Assembly: GCF_030408635.1 (NCBI RefSeq)
Contig: NZ_CP047198.1
Coordinates: 620,001-684,000, forward strand
From: Corynebacterium coyleae
GTDB taxonomy: Bacteria > Actinomycetota > Actinomycetes > Mycobacteriales > Mycobacteriaceae
Length of the DNA stretch: 64,000 bases
Direction: 5' to 3'
This document shows, piece after piece, positions 16,256 to 25,155 of this stretch. Within the stretch, counting starts at the first letter, position 1. Each line of letters opens with the position of its first letter. The notes under the pieces are model-generated. The model was given only the letters and a program-made list of their open reading frames with translations. It was not told the origin of the DNA and did no database searches. A program made the position numbers and the translations under genes.

Positions 16256-19219
16256 TTGGCTACCCGCCTCACCCGGCCACAACCACGGTCGCAGAAACCG
16301 AATAAAGGCCTCATGGTCACACTCGGTGTACTCGCCGCACTTTTCTTCCTCCTGCCAGTGCTGATCGGTATCTATACCGATTTTCTCTGGTTTGGGGAGG
16401 TTGACTTCCGCGGTGTTTTCAACCGAGTGATCCTCTTCCGTGTCGTGCTGTTTGTCATCTTCGCGCTGCTTGGTGCAGCCGTCGCATGGGCAGCGGCACG
16501 GATTGCGTGGCGTGGCAGGCAACAAGACAGCGGCGATATTTTCGGCGAGACCTCGCAGCAAGCGCAGTACCGCGCCGCCGTGCAAGACGGTGTGAAGGGG
16601 CTGCTGACCTGGGTGCCGGTGATCGTGGGCATCATGTCTGGTCTTGCTGGCCAGCGCATGTGGCGTGTGTTCATGATGTGGTTCAACGGTGGGGACTTTG
16701 GCACCACCGACCCGCAGTTTGGCAAGGATCTTGGCTTCTACGCGTTTAGCCTGCCGGCAATCTCTGCGATTGTGGGCACGCTGTCCATGCTGCTCGCCGT
16801 GGCATTTTTGATCGGTGCGGTGGGCCACTACATGCTCGGTGGCATCCGCATTGGCAACAACGTCACCGGAGTCAAAGGCATGGTGTCCAAGCCGGCACGC
16901 ATCCAGCTCGCCGTCACCGCAGGCCTGTGGATGCTGACCAAGGCCGTGACCTACTGGCTGGACCGCTACTACCTGCTATCCAGCCAGAACGACATCTTCA
17001 CCGGTGCGTCCTACACCGCGGTCAACGCGATGCTGCCCGCGAAGATTATCCTCACCGTCATCGCTGTGGTTGTCGCAGCGGCGTTTTTCGCCTCCATCGT
17101 GTTCAAGGACTTCCGCGTTCCGGTGCTGGCAACGGTGCTCATGCTGGTGTCCTCCATCGTGGTGGGCAACGTGTGGCCGGCGCTTTTGGAGCAGTTCTCG
17201 GTCAAGCCGAACCGTCAGGCCAAGGAATACGAGTACATCGGCCGCAACATCGAAGCCACACGCGAGGCATACGGGCTGACCGACGACAAAGTCACCTACA
17301 TGGAGAACTGGGGCGGCAACACCTCAAACACCGATGTGGCTAAGGATGCGGCGACGATCTCCAACCTGCGCCTGCTGGACCCGGACATCATTTCCCCGAC
17401 GTTTACCCAGAACCAGCAGCTGCGTAACTTCTACGGCTTCCCAGACCAGCTGGCCATGGACCGCTACGAGGTCGACGGCCAGATGCGCGACTACGTTGTC
17501 GCCGCGCGTGAGATGGACCCGAACGCGCTGAGTGAAAACCAGCGCGACTGGATTAACCGCCACACCGTGTACACCCACGGCAACGGCTTTGTCGCAGCGC
17601 AGGCCAATACTGTCGACGAGGCCGCGCAGGACGCCGGCTCCACCCGCGGTGGCCTGCCAATCTTTACCGTGTCCGACCTGCAGGCCAACGCCGCCGCCAA
17701 GGAGGCCGGCGAGGCTGAAGAGCTGGGCATCAAGGTAGAAGAGCCGCGCATCTACTTCGGCCCGGTGATCGCCTCTGCGCAGGATGGTCTGGACTACGCC
17801 ATTGTGGGCGATAACGGCCAGGGCCCGGTGGAGTACGACACCGACAACTCCACCTACACCTACACCGGCAAGGGCGGCGTGGACATCGGCAACCCGATCA
17901 ACCGCGTGGCCTACGCCGTGAAGTACCAGGAACTGAGCTTCCTGCTGTCCGACCGTGTTGGTGGCAACTCGAAGGTGCTCTACGACCGTGACCCGCGCAA
18001 GCGTGTGGAAAAGGTCGCACCGTGGCTGACCACCGACTCCAAGACCTACCCGGCTGTTATCGACGGCCGCGTGAAGTGGATCGTGGACGGCTACACCACG
18101 CTTTCCCAGCTGCCGTACTCCACGCGTACTTCCCTGCAGGACACCACGCAGGACGCGCTGAATCCGGACGGCACCACCCAGCGTCTGATCACCGACAACG
18201 TCGGCTACATCCGCAACTCCGTCAAGGCCACCGTTGATGCCTACGACGGCACCGTGGATCTCTACGCGTTCGACGAGTCCGACCCGGTACTCAACGCGTG
18301 GATGAAGTCCTTCCCGGGCACCGTGCGCCCGAACTCGGAGATCTCCGACTCCTTGCGTGACCACCTGCGTTACCCGGAGGATCTGTTCAAGGTCCAGCGT
18401 GACCTGCTGGCGCGCTACCACGTGGATGACCCGGGCGTGTTCTTCAACAACGACGCCTTCTGGTCTGTGCCGAACGACCCGACCGCACCGGAAGGCCGCG
18501 ACCAGCTGAACCAGCCGCCGTACTACGTGGTGGCCGCTGACCCGGAGACCAATAAGCCGTCCTTCCAGCTGATCACCCCGTTCCGTGGCCTGAACCGCGA
18601 GTTCCTGTCCGCACACATGGCGGTGTCTTCTGATCCGGAGACCTACGGCAACATCACCGTGCGCGTCCTGCCGACGAATACCCAAACCCAGGGACCGAAG
18701 CAGGCTCAGGACGCCCTGATGTCCTCCGACCAGGTGGCGCGTGACCGCACCCTGTGGGAGGGGACGAACGATCTGAAGAACGGCAACCTGCTCACCCTGC
18801 CGGTGGGCGGCGGCGAGATCCTCTACGTCGAGCCGATCTACTCGCAGCGCAAGGACCAGGCCTCGGCCTTCCCGAAGCTGTTGCGCGTGCTGGTGTTCTA
18901 CCGCGGCCAGGTGGGCTACGCCCCGACCGTGTCCCAGGCGCTGAAGCAGGTGGGTATCCACTCTGACGCAGCCCAGGAAGTCGAAGTGGTGGACGAAAAC
19001 GCACCACAGGGTGAGGCTGAAACTACCCCCGCTGAGGAAAACAAGGAAGCCACACCGGAGGGTGATAACGCGCCGAAGGTAAACCGTGACGAGGCCCTGA
19101 ACAGGATCAATGATGCTCTTCGTAACCTGGAGAGTGCCCGCAACGGCTCCTTCGAGGAGTACGGTCGCGCCATCGACCAACTCGACCGTGCAGTGGCTGA
19201 GTACCAGAAGGCGCAGTAA
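16256..19219 (+). CDS. UPF0182 family large membrane protein
   Basis: 987 aa. TTG start at 16256, supported by AAGGAG at 16245-16250 and by the N-terminal position of the first helix. About seven transmembrane segments lie in the first 300 residues (the first near LMVTLGVLAALFFLLPVLIG). They are followed by a large extracytoplasmic region with many Asp/Tyr/Pro motifs, then an acidic Glu/Pro/Ala linker and a terminal helical segment. The homologue in mycobacteria is Rv3193c; the family is conserved in Actinobacteria and cyanobacteria with no assigned activity. A strong hairpin terminator follows. Confidence 0.9.
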   Translation: MATRLTRPQPRSQKPNKGLMVTLGVLAALFFLLPVLIGIYTDFLWFGEVDFRGVFNRVILFRVVLFVIFALLGAAVAWAAARIAWRGRQQDSGDIFGETSQQAQYRAAVQDGVKGLLTWVPVIVGIMSGLAGQRMWRVFMMWFNGGDFGTTDPQFGKDLGFYAFSLPAISAIVGTLSMLLAVAFLIGAVGHYMLGGIRIGNNVTGVKGMVSKPARIQLAVTAGLWMLTKAVTYWLDRYYLLSSQNDIFTGASYTAVNAMLPAKIILTVIAVVVAAAFFASIVFKDFRVPVLATVLMLVSSIVVGNVWPALLEQFSVKPNRQAKEYEYIGRNIEATREAYGLTDDKVTYMENWGGNTSNTDVAKDAATISNLRLLDPDIISPTFTQNQQLRNFYGFPDQLAMDRYEVDGQMRDYVVAAREMDPNALSENQRDWINRHTVYTHGNGFVAAQANTVDEAAQDAGSTRGGLPIFTVSDLQANAAAKEAGEAEELGIKVEEPRIYFGPVIASAQDGLDYAIVGDNGQGPVEYDTDNSTYTYTGKGGVDIGNPINRVAYAVKYQELSFLLSDRVGGNSKVLYDRDPRKRVEKVAPWLTTDSKTYPAVIDGRVKWIVDGYTTLSQLPYSTRTSLQDTTQDALNPDGTTQRLITDNVGYIRNSVKATVDAYDGTVDLYAFDESDPVLNAWMKSFPGTVRPNSEISDSLRDHLRYPEDLFKVQRDLLARYHVDDPGVFFNNDAFWSVPNDPTAPEGRDQLNQPPYYVVAADPETNKPSFQLITPFRGLNREFLSAHMAVSSDPETYGNITVRVLPTNTQTQGPKQAQDALMSSDQVARDRTLWEGTNDLKNGNLLTLPVGGGEILYVEPIYSQRKDQASAFPKLLRVLVFYRGQVGYAPTVSQALKQVGIHSDAAQEVEVVDENAPQGEAETTPAEENKEATPEGDNAPKVNRDEALNRINDALRNLESARNGSFEEYGRAIDQLDRAVAEYQKAQ

Positions 19220-19251
19220 CGGGTTATAGTTATCCCGTCCCCCCAGGACCA

Positions 19252-19291
19252 GGTGCATCGCGCGAAGTGGGCGCGCGATGCACCATTTTTG
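19252..19291 (+). terminator. Rho-independent terminator after UPF0182 gene
   Basis: A perfect 13-bp stem (GGTGCATCGCGCG at 19252-19264 with its complement at 19272-19284), a 7-nt loop and ATTTTTG immediately after it. Confidence 0.88.
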
Positions 19292-19343
19292 TATCTAGCA
19301 TGGTGTTCACAACCAACTCTTTGAGAGAAAGGCTGGATAGACC

Positions 19344-20123
19344 ATGGGACGTTTTGACGGAAAAGTAGCGCTTGTGACCGGTGGTGCATCGGGAATGGGC
19401 GCAGCAGACTGCAAACTCTTCGTCGAAGAAGGCGCAAAGGTTGTCATCGCTGACCTCAACGAAGAGATCGGCGGGGAACTGGCAAACGAGCTCGGCGACA
19501 ACGCAATTTTTGTGAAGCTCAACGTTGCCGACGAACAGGACTGGAAGGACGCCATCGCGGCGACGAACGAGGCGTTCGGCCGCCTGGACATCTTGGTGAA
19601 CAACGCCGGCATCCTTCAGATGACGGGCGTGGAGGACACCACCCTGGAGCAGTTCCAGAAGATCATGGCCGTCAACGTGGACGGCGTGTTCTTGGGCATG
19701 AAGTACGCCATCCCGGAGATCCGTAAGCAGGGCGGCGGCGCGATCATCAACATGTCGTCCACCGCGGGCCTGGAAGGCCAAGTCAGTGCGACCGGCTACG
19801 TGGCATCCAAGTGGGCAGTGCGCGGCATGACCAAGACGGTCGCCGCCGACGTTGCCGACGAGAACATCCGCATCAACTCCGTCCACCCGGGCGCGATTGC
19901 AACCCCGATGACGGCAGATTCCCTTGTAGAGGGTGCACCGCTTCCGCTCGCGGCAGCGAACCGTCCGGGCCGCGCCGAGGAGGTTGCGAAGACGGTGCTG
20001 TTCCTCGCGTCCGACGACGCGTCCTACATCAACGGCGCAGAGATTGCTGTCGACGGCGGCCTGACCCTGGGCGCCTCGAAGCACATCTATGGCATCCTCG
20101 GCCAGCTCGCTGCCCAGCAGTAA
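19344..20123 (+). CDS. SDR-family NAD(P)-dependent oxidoreductase
   Basis: 259 aa classical short-chain dehydrogenase. TGGASGMG (residues 12-19) is the nucleotide-binding motif, NNAG follows beta-4, and the catalytic set is Ser in INMSSTAG plus YVASK. HPGAIATPM and a C-terminal DGGLTLG complete the fold. Asp at the end of beta-2 (VVIADLNEE) favours NAD(H). Substrate cannot be deduced; families with this pattern include 3-alpha-hydroxysteroid and glucose dehydrogenases. AGAAAGG upstream serves as ribosome-binding site. Monocistronic. Confidence 0.85.
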   Translation: MGRFDGKVALVTGGASGMGAADCKLFVEEGAKVVIADLNEEIGGELANELGDNAIFVKLNVADEQDWKDAIAATNEAFGRLDILVNNAGILQMTGVEDTTLEQFQKIMAVNVDGVFLGMKYAIPEIRKQGGGAIINMSSTAGLEGQVSATGYVASKWAVRGMTKTVAADVADENIRINSVHPGAIATPMTADSLVEGAPLPLAAANRPGRAEEVAKTVLFLASDDASYINGAEIAVDGGLTLGASKHIYGILGQLAAQQ

Positions 20124-20174
20124 CGGCAGTAGCAGCGGTAGTGGCAGTAGTAGGGAAGCCCCGATAATTGGATC

Positions 20175-20207
20175 GCACCAAACCGTTGTGAACAGGCGGT
20201 TTGGTGC
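20175..20207 (+). terminator. Hairpin after SDR gene, overlapping the tRNA promoter
   Basis: An 11-bp perfect inverted repeat (GCACCAAACCG at 20175-20185, CGGTTTGGTGC at 20197-20207) with an 11-nt loop and no T-run. It probably ends or processes the SDR transcript. Its right arm contains the -35 hexamer of the tRNA promoter. Confidence 0.5.
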
Positions 20208-20229
20208 TCTCTGTCGGTGTATGTATAGT
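20201..20229 (+). promoter_or_regulatory. Sigma70-type promoter of tRNA-fMet
   Basis: TTGGTG at 20201-20206 and TATAGT at 20224-20229 are separated by 17 bp, placing transcription start about 45 nt upstream of the mature tRNA. Confidence 0.6.
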
Positions 20230-20281
20230 AAGTCCACGTTGCCGGTTACGGCGACAGGCGAAAATCACATATTGCGCCCGA

Positions 20282-20358
20282 CGCGGGGTGGAGCAGCTCG
20301 GTAGCTCGCTGGGCTCATAACCCAGAGGTCGTAGGTTCGAATCCTGCCCCCGCTACCA
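20282..20358 (+). tRNA. Initiator tRNA-fMet (CAU)
   Basis: 77 nt cloverleaf with encoded CCA. The anticodon CAT is at 20315-20317. Initiator hallmarks are visible: the first acceptor pair is a mismatch (C1 opposite U72) and the anticodon stem ends in three G-C pairs (CTGGG/CCCAG). The TΨC arm reads GTTCGAATC. It marks the boundary between conserved core genes and the accessory region to the right. Confidence 0.96.
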
Positions 20359-20364
20359 ACTTCC

Positions 20365-20407
20365 AAGCCCCTACCAGGAGAAACACTGGTAGGGGCTTTA
20401 GTTATTT
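20365..20407 (+). terminator. Terminator of the tRNA transcript
   Basis: A 13-bp perfect stem, AAGCCCCTACCAG (20365-20377) with CTGGTAGGGGCTT (20386-20398), an 8-nt loop and TTTAGTTATTT after it. Confidence 0.88.
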
Positions 20408-20691
20408 CTCTTAAGGCGCACGTCCTGGGACTCAAATCGGGACTTTAGCGATGGCATTTTGTCACTTAAGCCGGTTTGGAAGTGATGGGGTTAAGTGACA
20501 ATTTTCGATTTTGTGACCTTGGATGACTGTGTCGTTTTGAGGAGTCGTCTGCACGGATTTCAGAAGTCCTCTGTACTATCGCCATCCACTCCGGAGAGGC
20601 CGCGGGCGTTCGTCCACTTCATCTGGAACGCGATTCGACAGAGCGCATTCAATACGATGGTCTTTTTCTCCCTGCGAAGGATGGGGGCAGT
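20408..20691. other. Intergenic stretch with an 11-bp inverted repeat, no gene seen
   Basis: No convincing coding frame. TTGTCACTTAA (20459-20469) and its exact complement (20491-20501) form a hairpin with a 21-nt loop; this could be a regulatory site or a relic of a mobile-element end. Base composition falls compared with the core to the left. Confidence 0.5.
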
Positions 20692-21096
20692 TTAGGGTGC
20701 CAGGGTGTTGACCAGATCGAGGAATTCCTCAGCGTAGGCAATTTGCTTGCGTAGCTTTTCGTAGCGGGTGCGCGTCTCCTCACGAATGTCGGCAAGGGTG
20801 GCCTTGGCATTACTCCGTGCCTGCTGTGCGGTATCACTTTCCTGCCCGCCATCTGAACTATGAAGAATCTCCGCAGCTTCCAGGAATTCCCGCATCTGAT
20901 CCAGAGTAAACCCCAGCGGTTTCATCCGTCGCACCAGCAAAACACGACGTACATCAGCCTCACTATAAAGCCTGAACCCACCAGGGCTACGCCCCGATGG
21001 GGTAATCAGGCCGACGTTGTCATAATAACGCAAGGTGGGAATCGACAACCCCGTCTGGTCAACGACCTCGCCGATCTTGAAATTACTGTTTTGCAT
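20692..21096 (-). CDS. MerR-family transcriptional regulator
   Basis: 134 aa. An N-terminal winged helix (FKIGEVVDQTGLSIPTLRYYDNVGLI) is followed by GGFRLYSEADVRRV, the conserved MerR wing, and a C-terminal dimerisation coiled coil (about residues 75-125). No metal-binding Cys pair is seen, so it is not a MerR, CueR or ZntR type; an organic or redox-independent effector is more likely. It is divergent from sulP across 169 nt and is the obvious candidate regulator of it. Confidence 0.85.
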   Translation of the reverse strand: MQNSNFKIGEVVDQTGLSIPTLRYYDNVGLITPSGRSPGGFRLYSEADVRRVLLVRRMKPLGFTLDQMREFLEAAEILHSSDGGQESDTAQQARSNAKATLADIREETRTRYEKLRKQIAYAEEFLDLVNTLAP

Positions 21097-21189
21097 TGCC
21101 TGTTCTCCTTCACGGTGATGTTGCCCACGGGTTCCTGTGCCTGGGTTGGCGGTTGAGTAAAACTCCCGCTACCATGACCACCATCACCA

Positions 21190-21211
21190 AACCTAAAGTT
21201 ACTAGAGGGTT
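21190..21211. promoter_or_regulatory. Candidate MerR-type operator upstream of sulP
   Basis: AACCTAAAGTTACTAGAGGG plus a following TT is an imperfect dyad (outer arms AACC(T/C)T) of the length used by MerR-family regulators, lying in the divergent merR-sulP gap. No clean long-spacer promoter was identified around it, so this is tentative. Confidence 0.3.
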
Positions 21212-21265
21212 GGATTCCTTTCGGGCGTTCGCCCAGTTACCTATCCCCTCAAAGATTGGACATCT

Positions 21266-22825
21266 ATGACTGAAACTAGCACGGCGGCCCCCCGCCCCCT
21301 CCTGAGTCCAGACGGCGCTGATGCCCCTACCGGGATCATCGCATCCTTCCGTTACGCATTTTCTTCCCCCGCCCGTATCCGTATAGAGATTCTGGCCGGA
21401 CTGGCAGTATCCCTGGCGCTGATCCCTGAGGCCATTGCCTTTTCCATCCTTGCCGGTGTTGACCCAGCCATGGGTCTGTTTTCCTCGGTAGTCATGGCCA
21501 TTGCGATCGCCTTTACCGGTGGCCGCCCGGCAATGATCACCGGCGCCACCGGGGCTATTGCCCTAGTCATTGCTCCTGTGGCGCGTGGTTACGGGATGGA
21601 TTATTTCATCGCCACCGTCCTGTTGGGCGGTGTCCTACAAATCGTGCTCGGCGCCCTCGGTGTGGCGAAACTTCAGCGTTTTATCCCCCGATCGGTGATG
21701 CTGGGTTTCGTCAATGCACTGGGCATTATGATTTTCACCGCCCAACTCGAACACCTCATTGATGTGCCTTGGATAGTCTACCCACTCGTCGGCTTGGGTG
21801 TGGTGATCATGATTTTCTTCCCCAAGCTCACCAGTGTGATCCCCGCCCCGCTGGTCACGATTATCGTGCTCACCGGTTTGGTCATTGCCGCCGGTTTGAC
21901 TGTCCCGACGGTCTCGGACATGGGCAAGATGCCGGAGACCTTACCGTCCCTGTTTATTCCGAACGTGCCGTGGACGTTGGAGACCCTGCAGATCATCGCG
22001 CCTTATGCCCTGGCCATGGCCGTGGTCGGTCTCATGGAATCGTTGATGACCGCCAAGCTCGTCGATGACATCACCGACACTCATTCCGATAAAACTCGTG
22101 AATCCTGGGGACAGGGGGTGGCTAATATTGCCTCCGGTTTCTTCGGCGGCATGGGTGGCTGCGCGATGATCGGTCAAACCATGATCAACGTCCGCGAATC
22201 CGGGGCACGTACCCGCCTATCCACCCTGTTAGCCGGTGTGTTCCTGCTGGTCCTGGTCCTGGCACTGGGCGACATCGTTGGCATGATCCCGATGGCTGCG
22301 CTGGTGGCAATCATGATCATGGTCTCGGTCGGCACCATCGACTGGCACTCGGTGCATCCACGCACCCTTAAACTCATGCCGGTCTCTGAGACCATTGTTA
22401 TGGCCGTGACGATTATTGCCACCCTAGCCACCAGCAACCTGGCCATTGGTGTGGTGTTGGGTGTGGTCACCGCGATGATCATGTTCGCCCGTCGGATGGC
22501 ACATATCGCTTCCATTGAAAAGGTCTCCGAGATCGACAGCGACGGCGATGGCGAGATTGATACTCGTACCTACCGGGTGCATGGCCAGTTGTTTTGGGCA
22601 TCAAGCAATGACCTGGTTTATCGCTTTGATTACACCGATTCTGCCCGTCATATCACTATTGATCTCACTGAGGCGGAGATCTGGGATGCCTCCACGGTCG
22701 CGACCTTTGACGCGATTACGCAGAAGTTCCAGGACAGAGGCAAAACCGTGTCCATTATCGGGCTCGACGGTCCCAGTCAGGACCGGCTGAACCGCCTGTC
22801 TGGCCGGCTTGGCACCGGCCACTAA
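21266..22825 (+). CDS. SulP-family anion transporter with STAS domain
   Basis: 519 aa. Ten or more hydrophobic segments fill residues 30-410. GLAVSLALIPEAIAFSILAG is the SulP signature region, and NIASGFFGGMGGCAMIGQT is the second hallmark. A cytoplasmic STAS domain follows (about 420-519), ending in a SIIGLDGPSQDRLNRL segment. The family carries sulfate, bicarbonate or other anions. Closely related bacterial proteins act as bicarbonate or sulfate carriers; the substrate cannot be decided here. Divergent MerR control is likely. A GC-rich terminator follows. Confidence 0.88.
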   Translation: MTETSTAAPRPLLSPDGADAPTGIIASFRYAFSSPARIRIEILAGLAVSLALIPEAIAFSILAGVDPAMGLFSSVVMAIAIAFTGGRPAMITGATGAIALVIAPVARGYGMDYFIATVLLGGVLQIVLGALGVAKLQRFIPRSVMLGFVNALGIMIFTAQLEHLIDVPWIVYPLVGLGVVIMIFFPKLTSVIPAPLVTIIVLTGLVIAAGLTVPTVSDMGKMPETLPSLFIPNVPWTLETLQIIAPYALAMAVVGLMESLMTAKLVDDITDTHSDKTRESWGQGVANIASGFFGGMGGCAMIGQTMINVRESGARTRLSTLLAGVFLLVLVLALGDIVGMIPMAALVAIMIMVSVGTIDWHSVHPRTLKLMPVSETIVMAVTIIATLATSNLAIGVVLGVVTAMIMFARRMAHIASIEKVSEIDSDGDGEIDTRTYRVHGQLFWASSNDLVYRFDYTDSARHITIDLTEAEIWDASTVATFDAITQKFQDRGKTVSIIGLDGPSQDRLNRLSGRLGTGH

Positions 22826-22851
22826 CATCCCCCGACTCGAGCACATCGACT

Positions 22852-22888
22852 TGGCGCCCCAACTTATAACCGGGGCGCCAGTTTATTG
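22852..22888 (+). terminator. Terminator after sulP
   Basis: TGGCGCCCC (22852-22860) pairs with GGGGCGCCA (22872-22880); loop 11 nt, followed by GTTTATT. Confidence 0.8.
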
Positions 22889-22905
22889 GTGCTGTTGCAA
22901 AGTTG
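22889..22905. repeat. Possible IS6-family terminal inverted repeat remnant
   Basis: GGTGCTGTTGCAAAGTT resembles the GGCTCTGTTGCAAA end typical of IS6/IS26/IS6100-type elements. There is no transposase beside it, so at most a scar is left. Confidence 0.35.
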
Positions 22906-22919
22906 GGGCATAGGAAGAG

Positions 22920-22952
22920 CATAAAAGAAGCGTAGCGGTTAACCGCTACGCT
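22920..22952 (-). terminator. Palindromic terminator of the coiled-coil membrane protein gene
   Basis: A perfect 24-bp palindrome (half-site AGCGTAGCGGTT, 22929-22952). Read on the minus strand it is followed by TCTTTTAT, as expected for termination of the leftward gene. Confidence 0.65.
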
Positions 22953-22994
22953 GTGTTGTGGGGATTTTTACTTTTTACGGTGCACGTGTTCTAG

Positions 22995-23726
22995 TTAGTG
23001 GTTCGTTTCTTTCCTCGGGTGATTGCGACGGTATTCCTCGACTAAGTGAGCAATACCCGGCGCAGCCTGGGACAACATCCAGGTCATAAGCGCTATAAGA
23101 ACCCCTATGACGATAAGTGTTAACGCCAACCAGCCCAGTGTTGGGCCGATGCCGTTGGCCTCCTGGACGTGACCCCACAAGGCAGACACGCCGTCGGGTA
23201 TGCCGAGCATACTTAGCAGCCCGTTCCCCAAGGCTCCGACAGCAACGAGTGCGATAGCAACGAAGAGAACACTGGCTGCAATCCACGAGGCAGACATGCA
23301 GGCCTTAATAAAGTTCGTGTTCGACTTTTCCATGTCGTCGTTGTACTTTTTGCGCTCTGCACGTATCTTCTCCAGCAGCTTTTCGTTGGACTCCTTCTCC
23401 TGGAGCAGGGCGCTGCGAGCCTTCTTAGATGCTTCTGCTGCCTTGTGCAGGCTTTCGGACTCTTTCGACATTGCCTCAGATACAGCTACTTCTACCAGCG
23501 GTTCCAGGCTAGAAGTCAGGCTCGAAGTCATCTGAGCGTTCAGGCTCTGGGCTACTGCTTGGCTGGAATCCTTGTCGAGATGGATGGGGCTTTCGGCTGC
23601 TTTGAGTACCAGCTGTTGCATCCTTGTCAGACGCGACATCTGCTCGCTTATCTCGATTAGGTACCCTTTTACCCCCTCCAGGCCGTTGGGCAGATCCTCG
23701 ATGTTCCTTATCAGCCCGGTGATCAT
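22995..23726 (-). CDS. Coiled-coil protein with two C-terminal membrane segments
   Basis: 243 aa. Residues 1-70 are amphipathic. A long charged helix (about 85-140, rich in Glu, Lys and Ser) predicts a coiled coil. Two hydrophobic segments follow (SWIAASVLFVAIALVAVGAL and LGWLALTLIVIGVLIALMTW), then a basic tail. The overall plan recalls accessory membrane proteins of plasmid mobilisation modules, but I do not recognise the family. The ATG lies exactly at the junction with IS256 copy 1. The IS end supplies AAGGGA as ribosome-binding site, so the original N-terminus may have been replaced or trimmed. Confidence 0.55.
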   Translation of the reverse strand: MITGLIRNIEDLPNGLEGVKGYLIEISEQMSRLTRMQQLVLKAAESPIHLDKDSSQAVAQSLNAQMTSSLTSSLEPLVEVAVSEAMSKESESLHKAAEASKKARSALLQEKESNEKLLEKIRAERKKYNDDMEKSNTNFIKACMSASWIAASVLFVAIALVAVGALGNGLLSMLGIPDGVSALWGHVQEANGIGPTLGWLALTLIVIGVLIALMTWMLSQAAPGIAHLVEEYRRNHPRKETNH

Positions 23727-25151
23727 GGTTGCGTCCCTTAGTGTGGTGTAACGCTTGCTGATGGTGGGCCCTGGAAAATGCAGGGGCGGCCATCGTCAGT
23801 AACCTTTCGACTCAACTACCACATCTCACCGAAAGGAACATGACGATGACCGCTGATCCGCATTCTATCGACCCAACAACCTATCTGGATGATCTGCTCG
23901 CTCAAGCCTCTCCGGATTTGATGCGCCAGATGCTGCAAGGGTTTATCAACCAAATCCTCTCCGCCCAGGCCGACACCGTCTGCGGCGCCGAATACGGGGT
24001 CGCCTCCACCGAGCGGGTCAACCACCGCAACGGGTATCGCCACCGCGACCTTGACACCCGTGTCGGCACGATCGACGTAGCAGTGCCGAAGCTGCGCCAC
24101 GGCGCGTTCTTCCCAGAATGGCTGTTAGAGCGACGCTCACGAGCAGAACGAGCCTTATCGACTGTGATCGCCACCTGCTATCTCAAAGGGGTTTCCACCC
24201 GCAGGATGAACGATCTGGTGGCCACCCTTGGCATTTCCAACCTGTCGAAATCGCAAGTCTCGCGGATGTCGGAAGAACTCGACGAGATGGTCGCAGACTT
24301 CAGAAATCGCCCCCTGGACCCCGGCGGGTACGCCTACCTGTCCTGCGACGCACTGACGATCAAAGTGCGCGAAGGCGGCCGGGTGGTCAAATGCTCAGTG
24401 CTGCTTGCCACCGGTGTCAACGCCGATGGCTACCGGGAAATGCTCGGCATGCACGTCGCCACTGCGGAATCCAACGCATCGTGGAAAGGCTTCTTCCAAG
24501 ACCTCAAAGCCCGCGGACTTCGTGGTGTCTTCCTTGTCACCAGTGATGCCCACGAAGGCATCCAGCATGCCATTTCCGAAGTGCTGCCCGATGCCTCCTG
24601 GCAGCGGTGCCGCACCCACTTTGCCAAAAACCTCTACGAGAAAGTCCCCAAAATGCAGTGGCCGATGGTCTTAAGCGATGTTCCAGACGATCTTCCAACA
24701 ACCGGATGAGGAATCAACCTGGGCGCAAGCCCGTGAAGTTGTTGACTTGTTGGAACCGAAGTTTCCCGAGGTTGCAGCCTATTTGGAGGAATCACTCGAT
24801 GAGGTGCTGGCGTTTACCGCAGCACCGAAACCAGTCTGGACAAAGGTGTGGTCGAACAACCCCACTGAACGGCTCAACCGGGAGATCCGCCGGCGCACCG
24901 ACGTCGTTGGCATCTTCCCGAACCGCGAATCCATCATCCGGCTTGTCGGCGCGGTCCTCGCTGAACAGCACGACGATTGGATCCAACAAAAACGCTACAT
25001 GTCACTATCTGCACTCGAACACACCAAACGCCTCATGCACCAAACAGGAGGTGATCATGGCGACCACCACCAACTAACCGCCTAACCAAAACCCCGAACT
25101 TCATACCGAGCCGAAAGCACAAACGGCTACACCACTTCACGGGACTTGACC
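23727..25151 (+). mobile_element. IS256-family element, copy 1
   Basis: 1425 bp. The terminal inverted repeats are GGTTGCGTCCC...GTGGTGTA at the left and, inverted, GGTCAAGTCCC...GTGGTGTA at the right. The end positions were fixed by comparison with the second copy at 41652-49691. No target duplication is visible: the left flank ends GTGATCAT and the right begins CAATCTAT. This suggests a rearrangement after insertion. The transposase is frameshifted. Confidence 0.85.
23840..25085 (+). pseudogene. IS256-family transposase, frameshifted
   Basis: Starts at ATG 23840 behind GAAAGGA and would give about 414 aa. The DDE-type domain is clear (YLSCDALTIKVREGG, VTSDAHEGIQHAI, NNPTERLNREIRRR). At 24667-24678 this copy reads GGTCTTAAGCGATG where copy 2 has GGTCTCTGCGATG. 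The one-base gain stops the first frame at 24709, and the rest continues in another frame to 25085. Because copy 2 is in frame here, this is a mutation and not programmed frameshifting. The element is probably not autonomous. Confidence 0.85.
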
Positions 25152-25155
25152 CAAT

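Noticed and set aside
20495-20695. 66-aa open frame after tRNA-fMet
   Set aside because: No ribosome-binding site, no recognisable family, and it runs through an inverted repeat; treated as non-coding.
24650-24720. Programmed ribosomal frameshift in the IS256 transposase
   Set aside because: No slippery sequence is present, and copy 2 is in frame at the same place, so it is a mutation.
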